9,517 nt of DNA from Caldisericota bacterium (GCA_026390245.1 JAPLGI010000016.1:1-9517); one strand, 5' to 3'. Shown: positions 1-7,957, counted from the first letter of the stretch. Numbers and translations are program-made. Notes: a model not told the origin generated them from the sequence alone.

Positions 1-82
1 AAGGAACCATCGGTTTCGGGAGATTGATGGTCAACGGACGTAACCGCGTACCAAAACCTCCTGCCAGAATAACTGCCTTCAC
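1..82 (-). CDS. Sugar-1-phosphate nucleotidyltransferase, N-terminal part only
   Basis: The first 27 residues, beginning [18 protein letters not shown] and continuing into a PKPMVP motif, are visible before the window ends. The [11 protein letters not shown] signature is the nucleotide-binding and catalytic loop of the NTP_transferase family (GlgC, RfbA, GalU-like and mannose-1-phosphate guanylyltransferases), and the PKPMVP motif supplies the family's conserved Lys. The start is GTG at 82-80. It overlaps the glgA stop (GTGA, 82-79) and has a strong GGAGG at 94-90, seven bases upstream, so translation is probably coupled to glgA. Because it follows glycogen synthase it could be the sugar-nucleotide supplier. 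However, the exact PKPMVP wording is common in mannose-1-phosphate guanylyltransferase-like proteins and differs from classical GlgC, so the substrate (glucose, mannose or other sugar phosphate) is undecided. The family call is firm; specificity needs the missing part. Confidence 0.88.
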   Translation of the reverse strand, partial: MKAVILAGGFGTRLRPLTINLPKPMVP

Positions 83-1497
83 GAGGTCACCTCCATGGAA
101 TGATACAACGCAAGATAGTCGCGCGCGCTTGCCTGCCATGAGAAGTCGCAGGCCATGCCAATGGCCTGGATACGTCGAAATGCATCGTGATCGGAATACA
201 GCCGTACGGCACGCCTCACTGCCTCAAGAAAGTCGATTGGGGTCGCGTCGTCAAAACTGATGCCATTTCCCAGCCCCGTCTTGGGATGGACGTCCTGAAC
301 GGTGTCCTTCAATCCCCCTGTTCTTCGCACCACGGGCACGCTTCCGTAGCGCAGGGCAATCATCTGAGACAGGCCACACGGCTCGAACCGCGATGGCATA
401 AGAAACAGGTCCGATGCGGCATACATGCGATGAGCCAAGCCCTCGTCGAACCTGCTGCTCAGCACGAAGCGCCCAGGATGGGCGGCCGCTCTCGCCTCAA
501 GAGCCGCCTCGATGTCTGCATCGCCTGTGCCAAGAATCATCAGCATTATCGGGAGTGACATCATCTCGTCGAATGCGCTGAGCAAGAGGTCGACGCCTTT
601 CTGGGCGACCAGGCGCGATACCATAACGAACAGCGGCCGTTCGGGCTGTGCCTCGAGCCCAGTTTCCTGAAGCAGGCTTGCCTTGTCCTGTGCCTTCCCG
701 GCAATCGAGGAAGGACTGTACTGATGTGGCAGCGCCTGATCGGTGGATGGATCCCAATACGTACAGTCAATGCCGTTGAGAATGCCGCTCAGATGGTCAC
801 GCCGGGTGGCCAAAATGCCGTTGAGCCCGAAACTGTACTCGTCGGTCTGGATTTCATGGGCATACTTCGGAGACACCGTGGTGACTTCGTCGGCCCAGAC
901 GATGCCCCCCTTCAGGTAGTTCACATTGCCGTAGAACTCAAGACCCTGCATGGTGAACACGGAACTCGGCAGGCCGATTTCTGGCAGGATTTCAGAAGAG
1001 AAGAGCCCCTGGTATGCTATGTTGTGGATCGTAAGCACTGTCTTCTCCCGGCGCTCCGGATAGAGAACGCGCAGATAGACAGGCAGCAGCGCCGTCTGCC
1101 AGTCATGGACGTGAATGACGTCGGCGCCACCAAGTGCGATGATGGTCTCGAGTGCGGCGCGGGCAAAGAAGGCAAACCGCAGCCAGTTGTCCGGATAGTC
1201 GCCTTCGCGCGTATTGTAGAGGCCGTCACGTTCGAAGAACTCGTTCTGAGCGATGAAATAGGTCTGCTGATGCCGGAGGACCGTGTATGGCAGAGCCCTG
1301 CCGCCCATCGTCAATGTGCCGGTCATGACTTGCTCCATAGGGAGGTTCAGTGCCATGATCGTGCGGTGGAGCGGCAGAATCAGGAACGCATCAACTCCGA
1401 GAGTACGTAGAGCCGCGGGGAGGCTGCCCGTGACGTCTCCGAGACCGCCTGTCTTGGCGTAGGGCAGCGCTTCGGAAGCCACAAAGAAAGCTTTCAC
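79..1497 (-). CDS. glgA: Glycogen synthase (GT5, ADP-glucose type)
   Basis: GT5 glycogen/starch synthase, which transfers glucose from ADP-glucose (possibly UDP-glucose) to the non-reducing end of an alpha-1,4-glucan in the cytoplasm. The 472 residues match the normal bacterial GlgA length, so it is complete. The N-terminal KTGGLGDV loop (residues 15-22) binds the sugar nucleotide. HVHDWQTAL (129-137) and the TIHNIAYQG segment (156-164) are typical. In the C-terminal Rossmann domain, SRLVAQKG holds the conserved Arg295 and Lys300, and SRFEPCGL holds Glu371, equivalent to the catalytic Glu near position 377 of the E. coli enzyme; RTGGL follows. The start is GTG at 1497-1495, with GGAGG at 1509-1505 inside the end of the GalT-family gene. 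Start and upstream stop overlap as GTGA. The last residues (MEVTS) encode the ribosome binding site of the next gene. Confidence 0.97.
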   Translation of the reverse strand: MKAFFVASEALPYAKTGGLGDVTGSLPAALRTLGVDAFLILPLHRTIMALNLPMEQVMTGTLTMGGRALPYTVLRHQQTYFIAQNEFFERDGLYNTREGDYPDNWLRFAFFARAALETIIALGGADVIHVHDWQTALLPVYLRVLYPERREKTVLTIHNIAYQGLFSSEILPEIGLPSSVFTMQGLEFYGNVNYLKGGIVWADEVTTVSPKYAHEIQTDEYSFGLNGILATRRDHLSGILNGIDCTYWDPSTDQALPHQYSPSSIAGKAQDKASLLQETGLEAQPERPLFVMVSRLVAQKGVDLLLSAFDEMMSLPIMLMILGTGDADIEAALEARAAAHPGRFVLSSRFDEGLAHRMYAASDLFLMPSRFEPCGLSQMIALRYGSVPVVRRTGGLKDTVQDVHPKTGLGNGISFDDATPIDFLEAVRRAVRLYSDHDAFRRIQAIGMACDFSWQASARDYLALYHSMEVTS

Positions 1498-2498
1498 AAC
1501 TGTACCTCCCGCATGTACTGCGCGGTTTCTTCCGGGATCGTAGGATTTATGTAGAATCCAGTTCCCCTCTCAAACCCGGCAGTGTGCGTGATCCGGGGCA
1601 TGATTTCGAAATGCCAGTGATAGTGGGGGAGACTCTCAGTGTTCAGAGGGGACATATGGAGAACCAGGTTGAACGGCGGATCATCGAGTGCGCCTCGCAG
1701 CCTCTGCAGAGTGCGTTTCAGAACGCCCGCAAGTTCAAGGATGTCGCCCCGGGTTGCTCGCGAATAGTCGCTCTCGTGCTGTTTGGGCAGGATCCACGTC
1801 TCGAAGGGAAAGCGCTGAGCGAATGGCACGACGCTGATGAACCGTTCGCTGTCCTCGACAACACGCTTGCGGTCGGACAGCTCTTGCTGGATAAGATCAC
1901 AAAACACGCATCGATCTTTGTACTGATAGTACTGCAGAGCCCCTGTGAGTTCCTCTTGCACATGGAGAGGCACGATCGGGAGAGCGATGATCTGGGAATG
2001 GGGGTGCTGCAGAGAGGCACCAGCTCGTGCACCCTTGTTCTTGAAGACCATTGCGTACTTGAACCGTCTGTCGCGAGCAAGGTCGACAATCCGGTCGTGC
2101 CATGCCCACAGCACCTCCTTGATCTGCGTCTCCGGCATCAGTGCCATTTCCTCATCATGGTTGGGAGTTTCGATGATGATTTCGTGCGCACCGATGCCGT
2201 TCATGACATCGTACATGCCATCAGCGTGTTTGCCCATGGAACCTTCGACTTTGAGCGCCGGAAACTTGTTGGGGATGACACGCACCCACCAACCCGGCTC
2301 ATTGGGTCGGGATTCAGGCTTCCGATACGCCAGGATCTCGGGCGGCGTGCTGGATTCGTTTCCTGGTTCGAACGGGCACTTGGAAAGATCGGCCATGCGA
2401 TTTTCCCTGTCGGTCTGGAAATTGTTCGGGCGCAGTGCGCGTTCGGTGGAGATGATAACCCACCGCCCGACAATTGGATCTTTCCGGAGTTCCGGCAT
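1494..2498 (-). CDS. galT: GalT-family nucleotidyltransferase (galactose-1-phosphate uridylyltransferase-like)
   Basis: HIT-superfamily nucleotidyltransferase of 334 residues, complete. The catalytic motif is GASLQHPHSQI, with His167 as the predicted nucleophile that carries the NMP and His165 as a metal ligand. GalT converts UDP-glucose plus galactose-1-phosphate to glucose-1-phosphate plus UDP-galactose in the Leloir pathway. Some close relatives, such as plant At5g18200, instead act as ADP-glucose phosphorylase. The second metal-site cysteines are present (CVFC, 197-200), as is HWH at 294-296. The first site reads CPFEPGNE (41-48), so the usual CxxC is Cys41-x-x-Glu44. The nucleotides clearly read GAA there. 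The start ATG (2498-2496) shares its A with the upstream TGA, with GAGG at 2510-2507. Its position between a branching enzyme and glgA suggests a sugar-nucleotide job for glycogen rather than galactose use; no galK, galE or galM is seen. Family certain, substrate uncertain. Confidence 0.9.
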   Translation of the reverse strand: MPELRKDPIVGRWVIISTERALRPNNFQTDRENRMADLSKCPFEPGNESSTPPEILAYRKPESRPNEPGWWVRVIPNKFPALKVEGSMGKHADGMYDVMNGIGAHEIIIETPNHDEEMALMPETQIKEVLWAWHDRIVDLARDRRFKYAMVFKNKGARAGASLQHPHSQIIALPIVPLHVQEELTGALQYYQYKDRCVFCDLIQQELSDRKRVVEDSERFISVVPFAQRFPFETWILPKQHESDYSRATRGDILELAGVLKRTLQRLRGALDDPPFNLVLHMSPLNTESLPHYHWHFEIMPRITHTAGFERGTGFYINPTIPEETAQYMREVQL

Positions 2499-4027
2499 CA
2501 GGGTTTCCTCAGATCGGCAAGGTGAAGGTGCTCGAAGACACGATCCTCCGGCTGTGCCTTTTCGGATGAGTTGTAGGGCACTCCCTCTGCTGCGGCGAGC
2601 AGATCCCGAACCTTGCGATGGTGCTCCAGGAACCTGGACATGCCGTATGAACGGGCTTGACCTGTCGTGATGAGGAATGGCCAGTCAGAACTCTCTTCCA
2701 GCAGTATCTCGCGGAACAGCGTGTCTCCATCGGAGCCTGAAAGGCTTGGCAGGAGCTTGATGAATCGGCGCTGGTCGTCGTGGATCATGTCCCACATCCA
2801 CGAGGTCTCGGAGTTCATCCATGTATCGTGTCCACCTCCCGTACCCCAGCTCGACTCGCGCAGACGCCCGGGGGGCAGGTCACGCTCGGCCAGAACCGTT
2901 GTGGGAGCGACTGCCGAGATGGATTCCTTCGTGGCCAGGTTCCGGAGTACGGCAGCGATCCATTGGGGCCCTTCGTACCACCAGTGACCGAAGAGTTCCG
3001 TATCGTAGGCTGCAACGATCACTCCCGGATCAGCAGTGAGCCTTCTGCGCTGTGCTGAGAGGTCATTGACCATCGAGGCGAAGTGCATGGCATGCTGAGA
3101 AACGCACTCGCGCGCAGCATCGGGGTTGTAGAGTTCCTTCGCTCCCAGGTCAGTCTGTTTGCTCGTGATGCGCCAATACTGCCATCCTGAGCCATCAATG
3201 CGCCTGTGGAATTCGCGGTAGGCTCCGTCACCGGGATAACCGAGATCGCGAGACCAGACTTGCTCGCTGGTGGCAGGGTTGCGGAGAAATACTGCTACAC
3301 CCGAGCCGATATTCCATGGCGTCCAGGGAGCATCGGCGCTGGTCGAGATGAGCGCCCGCCCGCTCCCGAAATCGGGGGTTTCTCCTGTCGCGAGAGCGGC
3401 TGCATCCGCGACGAAGTAGCGCAGTCCCTGCTCGGCAAGTAGCCGCTCTATACCAGGAACATAGCCACATTCCGGCAGCCAGAAGCCAACGGGCTTTCGA
3501 CCCATCCAATGTTCGTATGTTGCCGCCCCTGCCTTGATCTGCAGCCGTCTCGATTCATCGTTGCTGAACAACGGCATGTAGCCATGGGTGGCGGCAGAGG
3601 TCAGCACCTCCACGCGTCCGCGTTCCTGCAGACCGGCGAATGCCCCTGCTAGATCCCCTTCCAGGGCATCGAACTGAGCCAGGCGGTGAGCAAGCTCCTC
3701 CTGGTAGTACGCGTTGAGTGCACGAGCTTCCGGGGTGGCTGGAAGGATCGACAGGTCCTGTTCCAATGCTTGGCGTTTTACGTCCATCCAGGCTCGAAAG
3801 TCGTCTACGAAGACAGGAGACTTAAGCTGCTCCATGAGGATAGGAGTGATGCCAATCGCAATGCTCCCGGGCACGTTGTCTCGATCCAGGCCCTCCAGTT
3901 CCTCAAGAAGCGGAAGATACGTGTCGAGAACAATCTCGTGGAGCCACTCTTCCCCGAATGGCCATCGTCCCTTGCCTAGGACGTACGGAAGATGCGAGTG
4001 CAGGACAAGAACAAATCGGCCATTCAT
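2498..4027 (-). CDS. 1,4-alpha-glucan branching enzyme, GH57 (DUF1957 type)
   Basis: GH57 branching enzyme that cuts an alpha-1,4-glucan and re-attaches the piece by an alpha-1,6 bond. From the ATG at 4027 it has 509 residues, a normal size for the TK1436/TTHA1902 group. Motifs in order are LHSHLPYV (9-16) with KGRWPFGEEW just after, GFWLPECGY (181-189) with the predicted nucleophile Glu186, and AYDTELFGHWWYEGP (340-354) with the predicted acid/base Asp342. Then come SSWGTGGGHDTWMN (392-405) and the C-terminal helical domain with SSDWPFLITTG (446-456), both typical of the family. A TTG codon at 4039-4037 is in frame upstream but lies within the GGAGG ribosome binding site (4037-4033). The ATG five bases after GGAGG fits both spacing and family N-terminus. 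The upstream stop is one base away (TGATATG). It replaces the usual GH13 GlgB in this gene set. Confidence 0.94.
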   Translation of the reverse strand: MNGRFVLVLHSHLPYVLGKGRWPFGEEWLHEIVLDTYLPLLEELEGLDRDNVPGSIAIGITPILMEQLKSPVFVDDFRAWMDVKRQALEQDLSILPATPEARALNAYYQEELAHRLAQFDALEGDLAGAFAGLQERGRVEVLTSAATHGYMPLFSNDESRRLQIKAGAATYEHWMGRKPVGFWLPECGYVPGIERLLAEQGLRYFVADAAALATGETPDFGSGRALISTSADAPWTPWNIGSGVAVFLRNPATSEQVWSRDLGYPGDGAYREFHRRIDGSGWQYWRITSKQTDLGAKELYNPDAARECVSQHAMHFASMVNDLSAQRRRLTADPGVIVAAYDTELFGHWWYEGPQWIAAVLRNLATKESISAVAPTTVLAERDLPPGRLRESSWGTGGGHDTWMNSETSWMWDMIHDDQRRFIKLLPSLSGSDGDTLFREILLEESSDWPFLITTGQARSYGMSRFLEHHRKVRDLLAAAEGVPYNSSEKAQPEDRVFEHLHLADLRKP

Positions 4028-4028
4028 A

Positions 4029-5915
4029 TCAGCCTCCAATGTCTAGAGTAAAGTGCCGTGACGTGTTCAAGTCAAGTGCGATGGATATGGTCATGCCCTG
4101 ATAGACGGTTTCGATACCTTGTTCTGAATTCGATACTGTACGAATCGGACACAAATTCACGTGAACCGGGGAACTGCTCTGCACGAAGAGACGGTGAGCC
4201 TCGGTTCCAACTGCGAATGAGCTTCCAGTGAAGGAACGCTCCCTGTCTTCCCACCACAAAGCGAGATTGAGCTCACAGACATACCAGTTCTGGGGTGAGT
4301 CTATGTCGAAATCGACATGGAGTCCACCATCCGTCGGTGTAAATGTCTTGACGATCAGTCCCGCCGCCTTGAACCGGGCCCAGGTCTGGCCGAGTTCCGT
4401 GGAGTACTCTCCCATGGCAGGCTCACTGCCAGTGGCGGCATCGAGCGACGTGCCAAAGCGGTCGATGAAGCTGACGCGCACGTGGTCGTCGAACTGCAGT
4501 GCACTGAGCGCCTCAGGATCCTTCATGCGCAAAGCCTCATGAATGTTGGCTGCTTCGTGTGGTTCACTTTGCGGCGTGGCTTGGAGCATCCGGTCATGGT
4601 AGGCCTCGTGATATCGCGTCATGACATTGGTCCATGACCAAGCCTGTTGCAAGTCGTCCCAGAGCATCAGGCGACCACCGCAGACGTGCAGGAAGAACAT
4701 CTGATGCTCGGTTGCCATGACGACCTCAGGCCGCCCGTCCGCATCCGTGTCCTCCAGCCAGGCCCCCAGGCGTCGCTCAGGCATCAGCTGTTCGGCTTTC
4801 AGCAGTTCGGCGTACACCGCATCACGGAGATGAGGAAGATACAATCCTCCGAAGATGCCGTGCCAATACGCGCAATTGCACTGGCTTCGAAGGTAGTGCG
4901 TTCGTGCTTCCCCGCCCGCTTGCCCCAGTTCTTTGCCGACAAACAGCATGCGCTTGTGCATGCGGTTGGCCTCGGGGTATCGAGACAGGAAGTTCCGAAA
5001 CGTGCCACCACTGAGAAAGGAACGGTCCGCCGGACTGGTCTTCTCGCGCAAGTCGGCGAAAGCCTTCTGCCGGGACGCTGACACCGACCACTCTTCCATC
5101 TCGGCGTACGAACAGGCCGGCAGGTACACACGTCCCCCCGGCTGCACCGAGGAAGCAGCTTCTCCGACTGTTACGGTGGCGATGTCGTCGGCATCTGTCA
5201 GTGCCTGGAAGAATCGTCGCAGCCATCCGCCGACATAAACATGGTCATACGTGCCGGGCCACATTCCGAACTTCTCGCCGTCGTCTCCATAGACGAACAC
5301 CTCTGCATCGTCGGGACTCTCGCGGATGAAGCGCAGGGTTTCCTGGGGTTCCGCCCATGGGATTTTGTAGCGCAGTTCCTTGAGGATAGGGAATAGTCCT
5401 GTCGTGTATCCTTCTTCCTCGGTGACGTAGGCATGATACAGGTCTGTTCCCTGCAGCCCTATTTTCTCAAATCCGTTGTCATCCAGCAGCGTCCACCGGA
5501 CGCCGGCCAAGGCCAGCGAACGTGCAAGGTGCGGCTCCCACGCCCGTTCGGTCAGCCACAGCCCAGTGGGTCGCTTTCCGAAGAGCCTCAGGAGTTCATC
5601 ACTCATGAGCTGGATCTGCGCGATTCGGTCGCTTTCCGGGAGCAGTTGCAGGATGGGCTCGTAGAAGCCTCCGCCCACGGGTTCCACCTGACCGCGCGCA
5701 GCCAGTGTCCGGACAAGGTCCAGGTACGCATTCAGATGGTTCCGTTCCATGTATTCCAGGAGAGGTCCGGAGGTGTGAAGAGAGACTTTGACTTGCGGAA
5801 AGTCGGTCAGCGTCTCCAGGAATGGAAGATATGCGTGATTGATGGCCTCCTGAAACACGCTGTCGAAGTTGCCAACCGGCTGGTGATTGTGAATGCACAG
5901 GCACAGCTTCTTGAT
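4029..5915 (-). CDS. GH57 alpha-amylase / 4-alpha-glucanotransferase (DUF1925/DUF1926 type), apparent ATC start
   Basis: Cytoplasmic GH57 enzyme that hydrolyses or disproportionates alpha-1,4-glucans. Counting the ATC at 5915-5913 as codon 1 gives 628 residues, close to the archaeal 4-alpha-glucanotransferases (about 650). Motifs: IHNHQPVGNF (8-17), WLTERAW (120-126) with predicted nucleophile Glu123, and DDGEKFGMWPGTYDHVY (211-227) with predicted acid/base Asp212. LPACSYAEMEEW, the NRMHKRMLFVGKEL stretch and SQCNCAYWHGIFGGLYLPHL mark the DUF1925 region; a C-terminal beta domain follows. No ATG, GTG or TTG occurs where the family starts. The frame reads GAT ATC AAG AAG CTG, with GGGAGG (5927-5922) ending six bases before the ATC and the upstream TGA one base before it. 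An in-frame GTG at 5975 would add 20 unrelated residues and lacks a good ribosome binding site. Function sure; start unusual. Hydrolase versus transferase cannot be decided. Confidence 0.92.
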   Translation of the reverse strand: MKKLCLCIHNHQPVGNFDSVFQEAINHAYLPFLETLTDFPQVKVSLHTSGPLLEYMERNHLNAYLDLVRTLAARGQVEPVGGGFYEPILQLLPESDRIAQIQLMSDELLRLFGKRPTGLWLTERAWEPHLARSLALAGVRWTLLDDNGFEKIGLQGTDLYHAYVTEEEGYTTGLFPILKELRYKIPWAEPQETLRFIRESPDDAEVFVYGDDGEKFGMWPGTYDHVYVGGWLRRFFQALTDADDIATVTVGEAASSVQPGGRVYLPACSYAEMEEWSVSASRQKAFADLREKTSPADRSFLSGGTFRNFLSRYPEANRMHKRMLFVGKELGQAGGEARTHYLRSQCNCAYWHGIFGGLYLPHLRDAVYAELLKAEQLMPERRLGAWLEDTDADGRPEVVMATEHQMFFLHVCGGRLMLWDDLQQAWSWTNVMTRYHEAYHDRMLQATPQSEPHEAANIHEALRMKDPEALSALQFDDHVRVSFIDRFGTSLDAATGSEPAMGEYSTELGQTWARFKAAGLIVKTFTPTDGGLHVDFDIDSPQNWYVCELNLALWWEDRERSFTGSSFAVGTEAHRLFVQSSSPVHVNLCPIRTVSNSEQGIETVYQGMTISIALDLNTSRHFTLDIGG

Positions 5916-5916
5916 A

Positions 5917-7905
5917 TCACACCTCCCAGTGCTGGAGTTCGTAGTCCGCGTCAGGTAGTTGCAGGGCCATGACACCTCTGACAGGGATGGTCGCCACCAG
6001 ACGTCCTCCGCCGGAGACGAGGATGGCAAAAGTGACGCGTTCGCCCCGATGTGCCTTGATTGTGGCAAAGGGAAGCTTGATTTGCAGGGTCTTCTGGAGA
6101 GCCCAGTCGGCATCTCCGGGAGGTTCTGTCCATCCGGTAATCATGCCATTTTCTCGCTGGACCACAAAGCGGCTCATTTCCAACTGTGAAGACAGGCGCA
6201 CCTCGACCCGCAAGTCCTCGGTGGCTGCCATTTCGGGTGTCAGCTGGATCAGAAGATATATGGCGGACAAGCTATATCCAATACGCATTGACGTCACGGC
6301 GGGGACTCCGGAGTTCATCGCACCGCCGCCACTTTCGGGACGGAAGTAGCGTCCAGGCGACCAGTCAAGATACATCCCAGGTCCACCATCAATGTTTGGG
6401 TTCATGAGGCCCGCCGGCTCGATGGCAATCACGGACGGTCCACTGTCCAGAACCGTCTCGAGGAGCTGATCTGGCACTGGATGACCAGCTTGTGTGTAGA
6501 CATTCGTCAAGTGCCTGCGATAGAGGTCATCGAACTGAACCGACGTCGCGGCCGTACGCTCACGGCCGTACCACCAGTTCCAGTCAGAGCCTTCGGCCGC
6601 AAACATGGACAGCAGAGACCGATCTTGTTCTTCAGGCGTGAAGTGTCCCCAGTCGTCCCTCGCGTTGCGAAGGTACTGCCACGACTTGTTGTCTTCGTCC
6701 TGGCCGATCCAGACCCGGAAGTTGCCATCGATCCATGAACCGGGGCGGAAGGACGGCATGTCGGACGCCGGTACGCTCTTGAGTGCTTCGCTGACGGTCA
6801 TGAGCTTGACATCGGGTTCGCCGGCAAACGCTTCGTAGAGAGCCCGAAGAAAGGGAACCCCGCCCCCCGAGTAGAATTCCCATGCGTTCTCGCCGTCCAT
6901 AATGATGGACAGCATGCCGGGCTGGTCGAGGCTGGCCCTTACCCCACGTACGTGTCTCATGAACTGCGACACTGCAGCATCCGTGTTCATGGAGGCGTAC
7001 TGAAAGCCAATGGCATCAGACAGCGCGCGATCGCGAAAGATCATGGCAATGTCGCCAGCTGTCGTCTGTGCCCGATACGGATGATACAGGAGTGACCGGG
7101 GTTTCCCAGGAAGTTCCCGCAGCAGGATGTCCTCGTCGGTGGCCGTCCAGGAGAAGCCAGCGCGTGCTATCTCGGAGACGGCCTGGGGCGACACGCTTCC
7201 CTCGGACGGCCAGCACCCTGAGATTGGCAGCCCCATAAGCTGCTCCATGTAGTCCTTCCCAAACTGCAGTTGTCGCAGCGCGTCTTCAGGCCGGCGAAAC
7301 GCCGGGTGAGGAAGGGGAGTGTCCTGAACGGCAGCGGCAGTGTCCGTGTCGATGAGCAGTGGCAGAATCGGGTGCGCATACGGCGACGTGGCCAACTCGA
7401 CCTGACCCGACCGGCAGAGCGCCGCCAGTCTTGGCAGAAAATCCCTTACCAGATCGTGTTGAGCGTGGACCAGTGTTTCATGGTCGCTCTCGGTGAAGTC
7501 GCGGTGCTTGCCCAGAAGTTCTGTCCCTTCCGGCCTTTCCGCCAGAGCACCGGAGTCCGTCCATGCACGCGTAAACAGACATTGAAGGTCGCGCAATTCC
7601 TGCTCCGACCACGTCTTGATGGGTTCAGACCTGTGAAGGGAGAGCTGATGGTAGCGGGAGTCCTGCTCGACAACGCGTTCCTGATTGACATCGAAGAACA
7701 TCGCAACAAGCCGTGAACGCTTGTCCATGTCCAGTTCGGCGACTCTTGCCGCAGAGAGCTGGAGCTCGAGCACGTGCAGCATCATCGTGTAGTTGCGCGT
7801 ACAGTGAAGGCGGGCCCAGGGCAGCACTGCCTTCGGAGTTGACAGGTCCTGGTACTGAGGCTGGTGAAAGTGCCAGACGAAACAGACAGCAAGCGGGGAG
7901 GACAT
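5917..7905 (-). CDS. GH57 amylase/amylopullulanase-like glycoside hydrolase (COG1449 type)
   Basis: First gene of the glucan operon, 662 residues. It belongs to the GH57 alpha-amylase/amylopullulanase group, which acts on alpha-1,4 and in some members alpha-1,6 bonds. Motifs: WHFHQPQY (11-18), SPYAHPILPLL (174-184), GCWPSEGSVS (230-239) with predicted nucleophile Glu235, TATDEDIL (254-261), and IIMDGENAWEFY (334-345) with predicted acid/base Asp337. A helical region with WNWWYG follows, then a beta-sandwich region from about residue 490 whose DGGPGMYLDWSPGRYF stretch resembles the segment after the catalytic domain in amylopullulanases. No signal peptide or membrane segment is visible, so it is probably cytoplasmic, unlike secreted archaeal pullulanases. 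ATG at 7905-7903 has GAGAGG at 7920-7915, nine bases upstream. Its last codons (HWEV) hold the ribosome binding site for the next GH57 gene. The exact bond cleaved is unknown. Confidence 0.92.
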   Translation of the reverse strand: MSSPLAVCFVWHFHQPQYQDLSTPKAVLPWARLHCTRNYTMMLHVLELQLSAARVAELDMDKRSRLVAMFFDVNQERVVEQDSRYHQLSLHRSEPIKTWSEQELRDLQCLFTRAWTDSGALAERPEGTELLGKHRDFTESDHETLVHAQHDLVRDFLPRLAALCRSGQVELATSPYAHPILPLLIDTDTAAAVQDTPLPHPAFRRPEDALRQLQFGKDYMEQLMGLPISGCWPSEGSVSPQAVSEIARAGFSWTATDEDILLRELPGKPRSLLYHPYRAQTTAGDIAMIFRDRALSDAIGFQYASMNTDAAVSQFMRHVRGVRASLDQPGMLSIIMDGENAWEFYSGGGVPFLRALYEAFAGEPDVKLMTVSEALKSVPASDMPSFRPGSWIDGNFRVWIGQDEDNKSWQYLRNARDDWGHFTPEEQDRSLLSMFAAEGSDWNWWYGRERTAATSVQFDDLYRRHLTNVYTQAGHPVPDQLLETVLDSGPSVIAIEPAGLMNPNIDGGPGMYLDWSPGRYFRPESGGGAMNSGVPAVTSMRIGYSLSAIYLLIQLTPEMAATEDLRVEVRLSSQLEMSRFVVQRENGMITGWTEPPGDADWALQKTLQIKLPFATIKAHRGERVTFAILVSGGGRLVATIPVRGVMALQLPDADYELQHWEV

Positions 7906-7928
7906 GTCTAGTGACCTCTCAGACGATC

Positions 7929-7957
7929 AATACTCAATCCGCACTCATGTCTGTCAA
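7929..7957 (-). promoter_or_regulatory. Possible sigma70-type promoter for the glucan operon, proximal
   Basis: On the minus strand a perfect -35 box TTGACA (7957-7952) is followed after 17 bases by AGTATT (7934-7929), a weak -10 match. Transcription would start near 7922, almost on the ribosome binding site at 7920-7915, leaving a very short leader. The -35 box and spacing are good; the -10 box and the short leader argue against it. The organism's promoter consensus is not known. Confidence 0.3.

Noticed and set aside
724..1410. Plus-strand open frame of 228 codons opposite glgA
   Set aside because: Antisense to well-conserved glgA sequence, no ribosome binding site or family motif; a shadow of moderate-to-high GC coding DNA.
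1584..2525. Long open frame on the plus strand (313 codons) opposite the GalT-family gene
   Set aside because: It is fully antisense to a gene with clear catalytic motifs, has no recognisable motif, and its composition follows from the codon pattern of the real gene.
4028..4039. TTG start for the branching enzyme at 4039
   Set aside because: The TTG overlaps the GGAGG that serves the ATG at 4027, and family members begin close to the LHSHLPYV motif.
5916..6113. N-terminal extension of the second GH57 protein to the ATG at 6113 or the GTG at 5975
   Set aside because: The added residues lie in another frame over the well-conserved end of the preceding GH57 gene, do not resemble any GH57 N-terminus, and have no suitable ribosome binding site; the GGGAGG at 5927-5922 points to 5915.
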